Positions 14,763 through 23,193 of a DNA stretch of 64,000 nucleotides are shown piece after piece. Position 1 is the stretch's first letter. Each line of letters opens with the position of its first letter. The notes below the pieces were generated by a model that searched no databases, was not told the DNA's origin, and was given only the letters and a program-made list of their open reading frames with translations. Origin of the DNA: SG8-4 sp964598225 (lineage in GTDB: Bacteria; Planctomycetota; Phycisphaerae; Sedimentisphaerales; Anaerobacaceae); contig CAZRBG010000005.1 of NCBI GenBank assembly GCA_964598225.1, forward strand, positions 1 to 64,000, read 5' to 3'. Both the position numbers and the translations under genes were made by a program.

Positions 14763-16556
14763 ATGTTGAACCATCCTGTTCGAACCGCAGCATTCTTGTT
14801 TTTATGTTTTCCATTTGCCGTCACTGCATTGGGGGGCAGATCAATTCCAATAGACAACGCCTCGTTCGAGTCCCCGCTCGTCGATCCTAACGGCTTCTCG
14901 GCAGTACCTTTTGTCGATGGATGGACTGAACTCGACGTTGACAATGAGGGCGGCACTAACACCGGCGTATTCGCCAATCCCGCCGAAGGCAGCCCGGGCC
15001 GTTTGACCAATGCAGAGGGCGATCAATTGGCCTTCTTAGGCTCGGCAACCGGCAACGCCCTGGAGCAGGATCCGAGTGATACTTATCGAGTCGGCTATGA
15101 CTACACGCTTACTGTAGCGGTGGGCATCTCGGGAATGTTCCCGCCGTCGATGGTTGAGCCCGTCGACAAGCTCGATCTGGTCCTTTACTACCGTGACGGC
15201 GATCAGATTATCGATATCGCGGTTCAAACGGTGGAAGCGACCGGGCTGTCTTCGACCGAGCTGCAGGATTTTTCACTCTTCTTGTCGCCCGTAGATCCTG
15301 ACGCTGACTTTGCGACTAAAAAAATCGGCGTGGCTCTTCGAGCAGCGGGCGCGCCCGGCGGGTTCTGGGATATTGATAACGTGCGGCTCATCGAGTCGCC
15401 GCCGGCGCCGATTCAGATTGAGAATGCTTCATTCGAGGAGCCTGTTGTGGATCCTAACGACTTTCTGGCTTTGCCGTTTGTCGAGGCATGGACGGAGCTT
15501 GATCTGGATGCCGAGATGAGTTCCAACACAGGTGTTTTCCTGAATCTGCCCGAGGGCAGCCCGGGTCGGCTGGCCGGCGCCGACGGCGATCAGCTTGCCT
15601 TTCTCGGCTCGGAGACGGGCAACGCCTTCGAACAGGACCTGACCGAGGTATACAAGCCGGATCGAGCATACCGGCTGACGGTTGCCATGGGTGTCTCCAC
15701 TCTCTTCCCGCCGTCGATGGACGAGCCCGTCGACACGCTCGAGCTGGCTTTGTACTTCTACAACGATGCAAACGAGCCGGTTGACATCGTAAGCGGAGCG
15801 GTCGAGGCGACAGGACTGTCTTCGACCGAGTTGCAGGATTTTTCGCTGTTCTTACCGCCCGTTGACCCAAACACTGACCATGCGGCCAAGAGAATCGGCG
15901 TTGCGCTGCGCGCGGCGGGCCTTCCCGGGGGATTCTGGGACATCGACAACGTCCGGCTCATCGAGACGATCCCAGAGTCTGTGCCTGTAGATAATGCCTC
16001 TTTCGAGATGCCCGTGGTCGATCCTAACGGCTTTCCGGCGGTGCCCCAGGTCGACCAGTGGGTCGAGCTTGATGTCGATACTGAGGCCAGTTCCAACACC
16101 GGCGTATTCGCAAATACGGCCGAGGAAAGCTGGGACCACAAGACTGACGCTCACGGCTGGCAATTAGCTTTTCTCGGCTCGGAGACCGGCAACGCGCTGG
16201 AGCAGGACCTGGCCGCTGCGTACAAGATTGGATATGATTACCGCCTGACTGTAGCCGTTGGTGTCTCGTCGAGGTTCGCGCCGTCTACGGCCGAGCCCGC
16301 CGATCTGCTCGAATTAGTGCTTCTCTATCGCGATGGAGATGAAATTCTGGATATCATGAGCCAGACTATCGATGCAGCCGGATTGTCAGACAGGCAGTCT
16401 ACGGATATTTCGCTGCGCCTTCCAACTGTGCGGGCGGACGATGCCTGGGCGGAAATGCCGATAAGCGTGGCCCTGCGGTCGCTGGGAATGCCGGGCGGCT
16501 TCTGGGTGCTGGACAACGTCAGGCTAACCGAATCGCTGTTTGGCCCGATTCCTTAG
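14763..16556 (+). CDS. Secreted protein of three tandem ~185-residue repeats
   Basis: A 597-residue secreted protein. The ATG at 14763 has GGAGGAG 6 nt upstream, so it is preferred to a TTG seven codons earlier. After a signal peptide ('FLFLCFPFAVTALGG') come three near-identical modules. Each starts 'DNASFE-P-VDPN-F', continues 'TGVFAN', 'DQLAFLGS-TGNALEQD' and 'YDYTLTVAVG', and ends 'GGFWDIDNVRLIE'. The modules resemble the planctomycete 'PEP-CTERM-like/HAF' jelly-roll repeats and look like carbohydrate- or matrix-binding units. There is no catalytic motif and no C-terminal sorting signal. Recent internal duplication is evident from protein-level identity. Exact ligand unknown. Confidence 0.7.
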   Translation: MLNHPVRTAAFLFLCFPFAVTALGGRSIPIDNASFESPLVDPNGFSAVPFVDGWTELDVDNEGGTNTGVFANPAEGSPGRLTNAEGDQLAFLGSATGNALEQDPSDTYRVGYDYTLTVAVGISGMFPPSMVEPVDKLDLVLYYRDGDQIIDIAVQTVEATGLSSTELQDFSLFLSPVDPDADFATKKIGVALRAAGAPGGFWDIDNVRLIESPPAPIQIENASFEEPVVDPNDFLALPFVEAWTELDLDAEMSSNTGVFLNLPEGSPGRLAGADGDQLAFLGSETGNAFEQDLTEVYKPDRAYRLTVAMGVSTLFPPSMDEPVDTLELALYFYNDANEPVDIVSGAVEATGLSSTELQDFSLFLPPVDPNTDHAAKRIGVALRAAGLPGGFWDIDNVRLIETIPESVPVDNASFEMPVVDPNGFPAVPQVDQWVELDVDTEASSNTGVFANTAEESWDHKTDAHGWQLAFLGSETGNALEQDLAAAYKIGYDYRLTVAVGVSSRFAPSTAEPADLLELVLLYRDGDEILDIMSQTIDAAGLSDRQSTDISLRLPTVRADDAWAEMPISVALRSLGMPGGFWVLDNVRLTESLFGPIP

Positions 16557-16680
16557 ATTTCCGTCGCAGATGAGCTTTTGCAGAAGTTCAGACAGAATAA
16601 ATGGCTTTTTTACGGCGAACCGGGTAAGGTAGACAGCGTACTCAGTAGCCGAGAATCAAAATGGGCACGTTGGACTATAA

Positions 16681-17505
16681 ATGACAAATCCAGCATCAAA
16701 TGAGTTGGCCCGGGGAAACCGGAATATATTGGAGGCAAAGACGAAGCCGCGACGCCCGAGAAAACCCGCCTTCAGCCTTCTGGAACTGCTTGTGGTTATG
16801 GCGATAATGGCTCTGCTGATAGCCATATTACTGCCGGCCCTGAGGCAGGCCAGACATCAGGCATATCGGGCCGCCTGTTCGAGCAATCTTCGCCAGGTGG
16901 GCGTGGCCGTGCATCTCTATGCAGAAGACTTCGACGACAGTATACCCTTCGGGCCCGCCGGCAGGCCCGTTACCGGCTCTAATTTCTACACCGTAACCGG
17001 CAATGTAACCAGCCTGTTATCGCTTGAAGACGGCGCGCCTGTCGGCCTGGGGCTTCTGCTCGAAGATTACCTAAAACATCAGCCAAATGTTCTGTTCTGC
17101 CCCGGTGCCGATCAGCCGTCCGAAGCCAAACATCAACTGGCCCGAGTCGGCCATGCACAGGCCCAGAGCGATTATTACTATCGCCATGCGTCCGTGGCGC
17201 TTCTTACCGGCAAACCGAAATCCACGCACGTCAAGCTCAGCAACCTTGGCCGCAACAGCAAGGGCCAGCCGATCTCCGCCCTGGTAACCGACGTGCAGTT
17301 CCTGGCGCATCCGTCCCTGGCGGTCTTTCAGGTCAAGACCCGAACCAGCCATCAGCGAAAAGCCGGCAACGTCCTTTTCGCCCCCGGCCACGTCAAAACA
17401 GTGTCTAACCGCGACGATAAATTGACGGTGGATATCGGCAACTCTCCCTATGACGCACTCAGCCTGATTCTGGATATGTTCGAGTTAGCCGACGAGCATC
17501 GCTGA
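16681..17505 (+). CDS. Type II secretion pseudopilin-like protein with long leader
   Basis: A 274-residue prepilin-type protein. The leader is unusually long (about 30 residues, ending 'RRPRKPA') and the motif is FSLLELLVV, with Ala instead of Gly at the -1 position, which may slow processing. A helix with 'ILLPALRQARHQAYRAACSSNL' follows. The soluble domain contains 'NVLFCPGADQPSE' and a C-terminal 'GNVLFAPGHVKTV', a degenerate version of the ADGS block. Like the protein at 10793 it would be anchored by its N-terminal helix after cleavage. It follows the three-repeat protein by 124 nt and may be co-regulated with it. Confidence 0.8.
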   Translation: MTNPASNELARGNRNILEAKTKPRRPRKPAFSLLELLVVMAIMALLIAILLPALRQARHQAYRAACSSNLRQVGVAVHLYAEDFDDSIPFGPAGRPVTGSNFYTVTGNVTSLLSLEDGAPVGLGLLLEDYLKHQPNVLFCPGADQPSEAKHQLARVGHAQAQSDYYYRHASVALLTGKPKSTHVKLSNLGRNSKGQPISALVTDVQFLAHPSLAVFQVKTRTSHQRKAGNVLFAPGHVKTVSNRDDKLTVDIGNSPYDALSLILDMFELADEHR

Positions 17506-17712
17506 ATGTGGTCCGCCGCAGTGATGCGCCAAAGAAAAAATTTTTGGCCGTTTTTCGAGCCAAAAACAGCATTTTGCGGTTACTGAGGGCATATTTTACC
17601 CATCGGCTGCGCGACGGGAAAAACCATATCTATTTCCGTACAATCGTTAACTTAACCCGTGAACAATAGCTCGTTCTTTCCGTAGTAATAACAGAACTCA
17701 TCCTCCTCCTTC

Positions 17713-17757
17713 AAAAACAAGGGGCAGCGGCGCCCGCCGTTGTCCCCTGTTTTGTTT
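17713..17757. terminator. Likely bidirectional terminator
   Basis: An imperfect hairpin, AAAAACAAGGGGCAGCGGC pairing with GCCGTTGTCCCCTGTTTTG, lies between the convergent pseudopilin and HDOD-kinase genes. A-rich and T-rich flanks on either side would serve as U-tracts in both directions. Confidence 0.6.
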
Positions 17758-17822
17758 ATGGAGAACTTTCTCCGCGTGTGGCCGGTTTGAGTAGAATTCG
17801 GCTCCTTTTGAAGAAACGTTAT

Positions 17823-20096
17823 TCACTCACAAGGCAGACGTATTGTCGCAGTCGTTCCGCCGCTCGGTTCGCTGGTAATCCCAAGTGTGCCGGAGTTCAA
17901 CTGTATGAATCTGGCTGCGTAGGCAAGGCCCATGCCGCGTTTTCGTCCTGCGGGCCTGGCCGAGAAAAAGGGCTGAGTTGCCTTTTTCAGTGTAGCAGCG
18001 TCCATGCCGCATCCTGTGTCCTGTATGTCGAGCCTGACTGTCTCACCGGACTCATCGTTCCGGGCGGTGACCGTAACCGGGCCGGTTTGATCGCCGTAGG
18101 ATTCGGCGGCGTTGGAAATGACGTTGGCAATGGCAGATACAATTTGCGCGGAGTCCACGAGAACGTTCTTTACATCATCGGCGATTTCGACCCGCATATC
18201 CGGCTCTTTGCCGTTTGTTTTTCGACCCGCTAACTGAACGGCCTCCTCAAGCATTTTCTGTACGTTTGTTGCTGCAATTCTGGGCTTTGGCGGCTCGGCG
18301 AAACTCATCAGATCTTCGATGATACCCGATGCTTCCCGGGCATTTTCCCAAATCTGCTTCAGGATTTCCCTCTGTTCGACGTCGCCCTCAGCCTCAGCGA
18401 GTAATTGCGCCCGGCCTGATATAACGGCCAGAGGATTGTTCAATTCATGTGCGGCACCGGCAGCCATTTCCGCCAGAGCAATCAGCGAATCCTCGGCAGC
18501 TTCGGTTTTTGTTGGTTCCATCGCCGGTTTCTTCGGTGGCTCAGGGGTCTGTCTTGCACCGGATATAAGGCGAACGAAACGCTCGGCAAAATGCTGCTGT
18601 TTCTGCCGCGAAATGGCCATACCGAGAACAGAGCCTGCTATGGAGGCCGATACCCGAAACTTCCGCTCGAACAACTCGGCATCACCCGGATAGTGAATCT
18701 CGAAGGCGATGGCCCCTACCGCCCGACCGTCGCATGGCAGAGGCACGAGTTTGGTGCGTCTTTCGTCGAAATCGGTGTCCAACTGCGAGAACAGCCATCC
18801 AAGATGATCGTGGGCGTTGAGAACTGAGAAGTTGCTCTCGATAGCCCGGGGAATAACGGGGGCGTTTTCGGGAATATCCAGTGAAACGATCCTGCTCTGG
18901 GAGAGGCTTTCCACAACAACTGCTTCGATCGTATCGGGCATGATCGACGGGACCAAATATAAACATAGCTTTCCGGTCTGATAAAACTTCTGCCAGCGAA
19001 CCGCGAAATCCTCGGCGGTGTTCGCGGTCCCTACAGCCGGACTTGTGCCAAGCAGGAAATCATTTGTGAAATCGAGGTGGCTCGCCGAGCTTTGCAGCCT
19101 GTGGTTTTCAGCCGACAACTCCGATCGCTCCATAGACAACCGAGCCGCTGCGTCGTGAGCGGAACTGCAGTAGTCCACCATTGCAGTCTGTGAATCCAGG
19201 CCCAGAATCGCCGATTTTTCAGCTACCTCGGCAACAAGGCCTTCGCGAATCTGATCGAGTCTTTCGGCGCTTATTCCAAGTGCTTCGGCAAGCGGCTCCG
19301 GCGAAACGGGCAGATCGAAACTGCCCGAGTTGCCGATACTCAACTGTCGAGCCACTGAATCGGCCAACTGCACTATGACGGCTATCCGGGTTCGCGGCAT
19401 GTCTTGAGTGATAGTCAGCGTATCACTGTGATGAAGCCATGCCGCCAGCACGATCGCATTAGGTAACCGCCACTCCTGCGCTACGTGCTTGCCGACGACA
19501 GTGTGATCAAGGCCGAAGTTCCTTTGTTCAACTACTAAGGATGATTCCTCGTCCGATTCGGCCTGCTCGAAAATTCGTGGAATACTTTTCGGCATCACCT
19601 CCCTCAGGGCGAGTTTGCCGATGTCGTGTAGCAAGCCGGCGTAGTACGCCAGCTCCGAGTCCATCTTTGTCAAGGCCACCTCGGAAATATGTTTTGCGCA
19701 GCATGCGACGGCAAGACTGTGCAGGGTAAGACCCCTTTTAATAGAGGAGGCCGGTCTGCCTTGATTATAATCAGGTTCGAAAGAGCGGAATGCTTTAACC
19801 GACAAAATCGCATTGCTAAAGTCGTCCGAGGCTAACTCATCGAGTGCCCTTTGAAGTGAAAAATTCCCGTCGGCTAAATGTCCCCCGCCTCTGCAGACCA
19901 GCGACAGGCACTTCGCCGCAAGAGCCGGGTCCGCCCGAATGATTTCTGCGATCGCGGCCGGTGATAGTTGCCCCTGTTGCAGCCGCGACATAATCTGTGC
20001 TCCGACTGAAGGCAAAGTAGAGAGCGAGTCGAGCCTCGCTACGGCCAGCTCCACCTGCCGGGCGGAAGTGTTGGGATTGGGTAATACATCCAGCAT
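17823..20096 (-). CDS. HDOD domain-histidine kinase hybrid
   Basis: A 757-residue signalling protein with no membrane segment. Residues about 20-215 are an HDOD domain ('DSLSTLPSVGAQIMSRL', then 'YAGLLHDIGKLALREV', keeping an HD pair). A GAF-like middle (about 350-500) follows, then a histidine kinase: H-box 'AAHELNNPLAVISGRAQ' (phospho-acceptor His), N-box 'NVISNAAESYG', G1 'DTGCGMD' and G2 'RGMGLAYAARF'. It probably autophosphorylates and signals to the response regulator encoded just upstream (62-nt gap, same strand). HDOD proteins often link to motility, stress or c-di-GMP regulation; the input signal here is unknown. Confidence 0.85.
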   Translation of the reverse strand: MLDVLPNPNTSARQVELAVARLDSLSTLPSVGAQIMSRLQQGQLSPAAIAEIIRADPALAAKCLSLVCRGGGHLADGNFSLQRALDELASDDFSNAILSVKAFRSFEPDYNQGRPASSIKRGLTLHSLAVACCAKHISEVALTKMDSELAYYAGLLHDIGKLALREVMPKSIPRIFEQAESDEESSLVVEQRNFGLDHTVVGKHVAQEWRLPNAIVLAAWLHHSDTLTITQDMPRTRIAVIVQLADSVARQLSIGNSGSFDLPVSPEPLAEALGISAERLDQIREGLVAEVAEKSAILGLDSQTAMVDYCSSAHDAAARLSMERSELSAENHRLQSSASHLDFTNDFLLGTSPAVGTANTAEDFAVRWQKFYQTGKLCLYLVPSIMPDTIEAVVVESLSQSRIVSLDIPENAPVIPRAIESNFSVLNAHDHLGWLFSQLDTDFDERRTKLVPLPCDGRAVGAIAFEIHYPGDAELFERKFRVSASIAGSVLGMAISRQKQQHFAERFVRLISGARQTPEPPKKPAMEPTKTEAAEDSLIALAEMAAGAAHELNNPLAVISGRAQLLAEAEGDVEQREILKQIWENAREASGIIEDLMSFAEPPKPRIAATNVQKMLEEAVQLAGRKTNGKEPDMRVEIADDVKNVLVDSAQIVSAIANVISNAAESYGDQTGPVTVTARNDESGETVRLDIQDTGCGMDAATLKKATQPFFSARPAGRKRGMGLAYAARFIQLNSGTLGITSEPSGGTTATIRLPCE

Positions 20097-20158
20097 AAAG
20101 TCGTCCCTGCCTTGTGCAAACCATTCGATTGTGTCCGGATCGAACCGATGGCGAACTC

Positions 20159-20734
20159 TCAGCTCATCTGGAGGACCGCGGTGATCTTGCCGGTGAGTTC
20201 GATTACGTCAAACGGTTTCCTTATGAAATCTTCGGCGCCGGATTTGATCAATTGGGCGATTTCATCGCGCTTGACGACGCCGCTTACTATAATGATTTTG
20301 ATATTCTCGAACTCAGGATTTCCCCTTATCGCCTGGCAGACAATATTGCCGTTGACGTCGGGCAGCATGTAGTCGAGCAATATCAACTCGGGACGAAATC
20401 GTTCAGTAGCGATTCCCGCTTCGTAGCCGCTTGATGCCGTTTGAGTCTCGAACCTGCCGTCCTTCTCGAGCACGTCGACTATCAATTCGACAATTTCGGT
20501 ATCGTCATCAACGACAAGAATCTTTCTCTTGCCCGATTCGATGGCGTCGAGGGGGATCTTGTTCTCTTTCATGAACTTGACGAGACTCTGGCGCGGAATT
20601 CTCCTAAACTTCGAGCCTGGAACCCTGAACCCCTCCAGCCGACCGGCATCGAAGCAGCGAATAATTGTCTGCTGACTTACTCTACAAACCTCCGCTGCTT
20701 CACCGGTGGTAAACAAGTCCTTCATTTTATCCAT
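20159..20734 (-). CDS. Response regulator with N-terminal excisionase/MerR-type HTH
   Basis: A 191-residue protein with reversed domain order. Residues about 6-55 are an excisionase/MerR-like winged helix ('TTGEAAEVCRVSQQTIIRCF', 'GRLEGFRVPGSKFRRI'). Residues 70-190 are a receiver domain with the acidic pair 'VVDDD', phospho-acceptor 'LLDYMLPD', Ser/Thr position 'IVSG' and Lys in 'IRKPF'. It is probably phosphorylated by the HDOD-kinase encoded 62 nt downstream in the same operon. Most response regulators put the receiver first; HTH-first versions are known mainly in deltaproteobacteria and relatives. Target genes are unknown. Confidence 0.85.
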   Translation of the reverse strand: MDKMKDLFTTGEAAEVCRVSQQTIIRCFDAGRLEGFRVPGSKFRRIPRQSLVKFMKENKIPLDAIESGKRKILVVDDDTEIVELIVDVLEKDGRFETQTASSGYEAGIATERFRPELILLDYMLPDVNGNIVCQAIRGNPEFENIKIIIVSGVVKRDEIAQLIKSGAEDFIRKPFDVIELTGKITAVLQMS

Positions 20735-21049
20735 TCCTTTTCTTTAACCAAATCCTTTTGATATAAGTTCCCACCAGGTTACCTTTTTGTCCTAATTTAA
20801 CTGCTGTAGTCGTCCGCTGTCAAGGGCAAAATAGTTTGAAACCTAAATTCCTGCCTATTGAGGCACATTTTTATAAGTCCTTGAGCCAATTATGTTAAGC
20901 TCAATGGCCGACACTATTTGGGTGATACCGAGAAAAAATTCTTCAAAAAAAATTCCTGGTTGATCAGTTCATTTTGAGTTTATTTTCCGCTTTCAATCAG
21001 ATACTCCCGGACATGGACTATGCGGCAATCTCAAAATATTTTTAAAGGG
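20735..21049. other. AT-rich regulatory spacer
   Basis: Upstream of the response regulator gene (minus) lies about 315 nt of A/T-rich sequence with runs of A (20935-20955) and no reading frame of note. It should carry the promoter of the two-component operon; no box pair stands out enough to call. Confidence 0.3.
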
Positions 21050-21232
21050 TTCATCCGATTAATGCGTAGGTAAGATGGCGATCCCAAAGACCGAGAAAAA
21101 TCGTTCGGGGGCCCCAGATGTCCAAATTACCCCCCTGGCTGCCCTAATTTGGCCATCTGCCCAAACGATTTTTCTCTCGATCTAATCCCAGGGTCCCGAT
21201 CTATGCAGTGACCTACTCATTAACCGGATGAA
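21050..21232. ncRNA. Large near-symmetrical hairpin; candidate structured RNA or palindromic mobile element
   Basis: Three nested stems are visible. The outer stem (21050-21071 with 21211-21232) matches at 20 of 22 positions. The middle stem (21093-21109 with 21160-21176) matches at 16 of 17, core GAGAAAAATCGTT. The inner stem (21115-21129 with 21145-21159) matches at 14 of 15, around a C-rich 15-nt loop. Bulges of about 20 and 35 nt separate outer and middle stems. TTTTAAAG-like sequence flanks both ends. It is neither a terminator (no U-tract) nor coding. It could be a folded RNA leader, a MITE, or a cruciform regulatory site between the two-component operon and the ArsR operon. Strand is unknown. 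Confidence 0.55.
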
Positions 21233-21284
21233 GCTTTTAAAGAAAAAAAACTTTTTCTGTTTGAACATTTTGGCGAGAAAACAT

Positions 21285-21303
21285 TAGTATATTACTATAT
21301 AAT
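21285..21303 (+). promoter_or_regulatory. Candidate ArsR-family operator and -10 box
   Basis: The dyad TAGTA-TAT-TACTA (21285-21297) abuts a perfect TATAAT (21298-21303), only 5 nt before the ATG at 21309. Transcription would begin at or next to that ATG, giving a leaderless message, unless the internal ATG at 21336 is used. No good -35 box is present, so an activator or the adjacent hairpin may matter. A repressor on the dyad would block the -10 region. Confidence 0.45.
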
Positions 21304-21308
21304 GATAA

Positions 21309-21626
21309 ATGGGAACTATTTTTCAGGTTTACAGGATGGATAAGGAAGTTGCAGAGCATGTAGCAGGGGTAATGAAGGCGGTTGCCCATCCGGTTCGACT
21401 TCAGATAGTTGAGTTGCTCGAGAAAGGAGAAATGTGCGTGGGTGATATCGTTCAGGCTCTGGGAGGCAAGCAGGCCATCACAAGCCAGCAGCTCAACATG
21501 ATGAGAGACAAGGGTGTTCTTGGCTGCAGGCGTGAAGGCAACAAGGTCTACTACAGAATCGAAAACAAGAACGTAATTAAACTTTTAGCGTGCATTGAAG
21601 ACCACTGCAAGAACGGCAGACGCTGA
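21309..21626 (+). CDS. ArsR-family repressor, possibly sulfane-sulfur sensing (BigR/SqrR-like)
   Basis: A 105-residue winged-helix repressor ('VMKAVAHPVRLQIVELLEKG', recognition region 'AITSQQLNMMRDKGVLGCRR', wing 'GNKVYYRIEN'). The metal-site motif ELCVCDL of ArsR is altered to 'GEMCVGDIV' with one Cys, and further cysteines lie near the C-terminus ('LLACIEDHC'). One Cys in this helix plus one in the last helix is the arrangement of the persulfide sensors BigR/SqrR. That fits the downstream CoA-disulfide reductase-rhodanese, thioredoxin and DUF302 genes, so sulfide or persulfide is a better guess than metal. ATG 21336 is an alternative start. Confidence 0.75.
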   Translation: MGTIFQVYRMDKEVAEHVAGVMKAVAHPVRLQIVELLEKGEMCVGDIVQALGGKQAITSQQLNMMRDKGVLGCRREGNKVYYRIENKNVIKLLACIEDHCKNGRR

Positions 21627-21686
21627 AAGAGTTTTCGACCCGATAGCGGCCGAGAACTCTACTTAACAACTTTTGAGGACGGAACA

Positions 21687-22181
21687 ATGAATGATAAAAA
21701 AGCGACGAAAATGATTAAGATATCGAAAGCGGCAGCCGCACCGCTAACATTGGCGGCGCTGGCAGTCGTTGTTTTTGTGGGGGCTGCAAATTTCTACCCC
21801 GGGCGCTCCCGCATTCGGATCAATGGTTCGGGTGGCAATGACGAAGCCGACGGCGCTGAAGCGATAGCAATTCTGGACGCAGACAATTTCAATGCAGCAA
21901 TAGGAGAAGGAGTAACACTTGTCGATTTCTACGCTTGGTGGTGCGGGCCTTGCAGAGTGCAGGCGCCCATTTTGGAGCAAATGACCCAAAGCGTCAGGGG
22001 CCAAGCCGAGATTGCTAAAGTCAATGTTGATGACTCCGCAAGCTTAGCACGACGATTTGGTGTTCGAACCATCCCGACACTTGTATTGTTTAAGAACGGA
22101 CATGAAGTGCGGCGTTTTGTTGGCGTTCAGAGTCACGATGTGCTGATCCAAGCAATCAATGAACTGAGAGAGGAGAATTAA
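21687..22181 (+). CDS. Membrane-anchored thioredoxin
   Basis: A 164-residue protein with an N-terminal membrane anchor (about residues 15-36) and a thioredoxin domain from about 58. The active site is 'YAWWCGPCRVQAPIL', with 'KVNVDDSASLARRFGVRTIPTLVLF' containing the conserved cis-Pro. It should sit on the outer face of the cytoplasmic membrane as a dithiol reductant or thiol exchanger. It is the second gene of the operon, 60 nt after the ArsR gene and 2 nt before the DUF302 gene, which predicts coupled translation. A role in reducing persulfides or polysulfides is inferred from context. Confidence 0.85.
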   Translation: MNDKKATKMIKISKAAAAPLTLAALAVVVFVGAANFYPGRSRIRINGSGGNDEADGAEAIAILDADNFNAAIGEGVTLVDFYAWWCGPCRVQAPILEQMTQSVRGQAEIAKVNVDDSASLARRFGVRTIPTLVLFKNGHEVRRFVGVQSHDVLIQAINELREEN

Positions 22182-22183
22182 CA

Positions 22184-22708
22184 ATGGCTGAGGTAAGCAA
22201 CCAAATGACGACAACGAGCAACAATCGGAGAGTCTGGATATCGGGTGTCGCAGGTCTCGTGGTCGGTTTCCTGTTGTGCGGGATCGTAATGTTCAAGGTA
22301 ATGCCGTCGCTGATGATCGTTACCAGAGAGAGCAGCCTGGGATTCGACGAGACCGTTACCGCTCTGGAAAAGCGGATTCCAGAGCAGGGATGGGTAATAT
22401 CGGGAGGCAAGCCGATAGACTTGAACAAGTCTATGGCCAAGCATGGAGGCGTGAACTTCGAACCGCGGGTCAAGCTTGTGAAACTCTGTAACGCTGAATA
22501 CGCAAAGAGCGTGTTGACGACTGACAGGGATATTTCCTGCATGATGCCCTGTTCGATGGCTGTTTGGGAAGGAGACGACGGCAAGGTCTACCTGTCCAAA
22601 ATGAACATGGGCCTGATGGCAAAAATGTTCGGCGGCAACGTTGCGGAAATAATGGGCGGCAAAGTGGTACACGACGAAGAGAAAATCCTCGAAGGTTTAC
22701 TGAAATAA
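22184..22708 (+). CDS. DUF302 domain membrane protein
   Basis: A 174-residue protein with one N-terminal membrane helix (about 18-42) and a DUF302 domain: 'SSLGFDETVTALEKRIPEQGW' and 'KLVKLCNAEYAKSVLTTD' followed by 'ISCMMPCSMAVWEGDDGKV'. DUF302 proteins are small alpha/beta proteins often found with sulfur, selenium or heavy-metal genes; their biochemical role is not established. Three cysteines, one in the 'LCN' and two in the 'CMMPC' segment, might bind metal or sulfur. The 2-nt gap from the thioredoxin stop suggests they act together. Confidence 0.8.
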   Translation: MAEVSNQMTTTSNNRRVWISGVAGLVVGFLLCGIVMFKVMPSLMIVTRESSLGFDETVTALEKRIPEQGWVISGGKPIDLNKSMAKHGGVNFEPRVKLVKLCNAEYAKSVLTTDRDISCMMPCSMAVWEGDDGKVYLSKMNMGLMAKMFGGNVAEIMGGKVVHDEEKILEGLLK

Positions 22709-22765
22709 CGAGTTGCCGAACGGGTACTTGCCCGTATTCCTGACTGGGTTAGCGGAGTCTGGATC

Positions 22766-23155
22766 ATGAGACGAACGAGATGTGACATCGGAAACAACAG
22801 TGCCGTCTGCAAAAGCTCGGAATCTATCAGTGCCGGACAGTTCCTGAGCTTGTATAGCCATCGGCTCCTGAAAGTCACGTTCAAGATTTTAGAGTATGGT
22901 GTTGGAATGTGCATCGGCGCTGTTCTCGGCTGGGTAGTCGGTTGGTATACCGGCGGCATCTACGTTGATTATTTCGAACCCGCCTATCTTTCCGATTTCG
23001 CAGGTTTGGAAGATATCATGTGTTGGCAGCGCATACCGCACGTATTCGCGGGGGCGGGAGTTTTTGCCGGCGTCGTTATCGGGGCAATGGTAACCTTTTG
23101 TTCTTTGCGAAGAACGCCAGATGACAAGATCTCCGACAATGAGGGTAAACATTAG
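22766..23155 (+). CDS. Hypothetical small membrane protein
   Basis: A 129-residue protein with two predicted membrane helices (about 47-68, 'VGMCIGAVLGWVVGWYTGGI', and 92-112, 'FAGAGVFAGVVIGAMVTFC') and a Cys-containing N-terminal tail. It starts behind a GGAG motif. It lies in the operon between DUF302 and the ferredoxin-like gene with short gaps (57 and 38 nt). No family is recognised. Glycine zippers in both helices suggest helix packing, perhaps as a subunit of the neighbouring membrane ferredoxin. Confidence 0.6.
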   Translation: MRRTRCDIGNNSAVCKSSESISAGQFLSLYSHRLLKVTFKILEYGVGMCIGAVLGWVVGWYTGGIYVDYFEPAYLSDFAGLEDIMCWQRIPHVFAGAGVFAGVVIGAMVTFCSLRRTPDDKISDNEGKH

Positions 23156-23193
23156 TCTGAATTTGAGGTCACAACGATAGAAGCTTCTGCATA

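Noticed and set aside
21050..21232. Ordinary terminator or known riboswitch
   Set aside because: No U-tract, far too long for a terminator, and no riboswitch consensus could be matched by eye.
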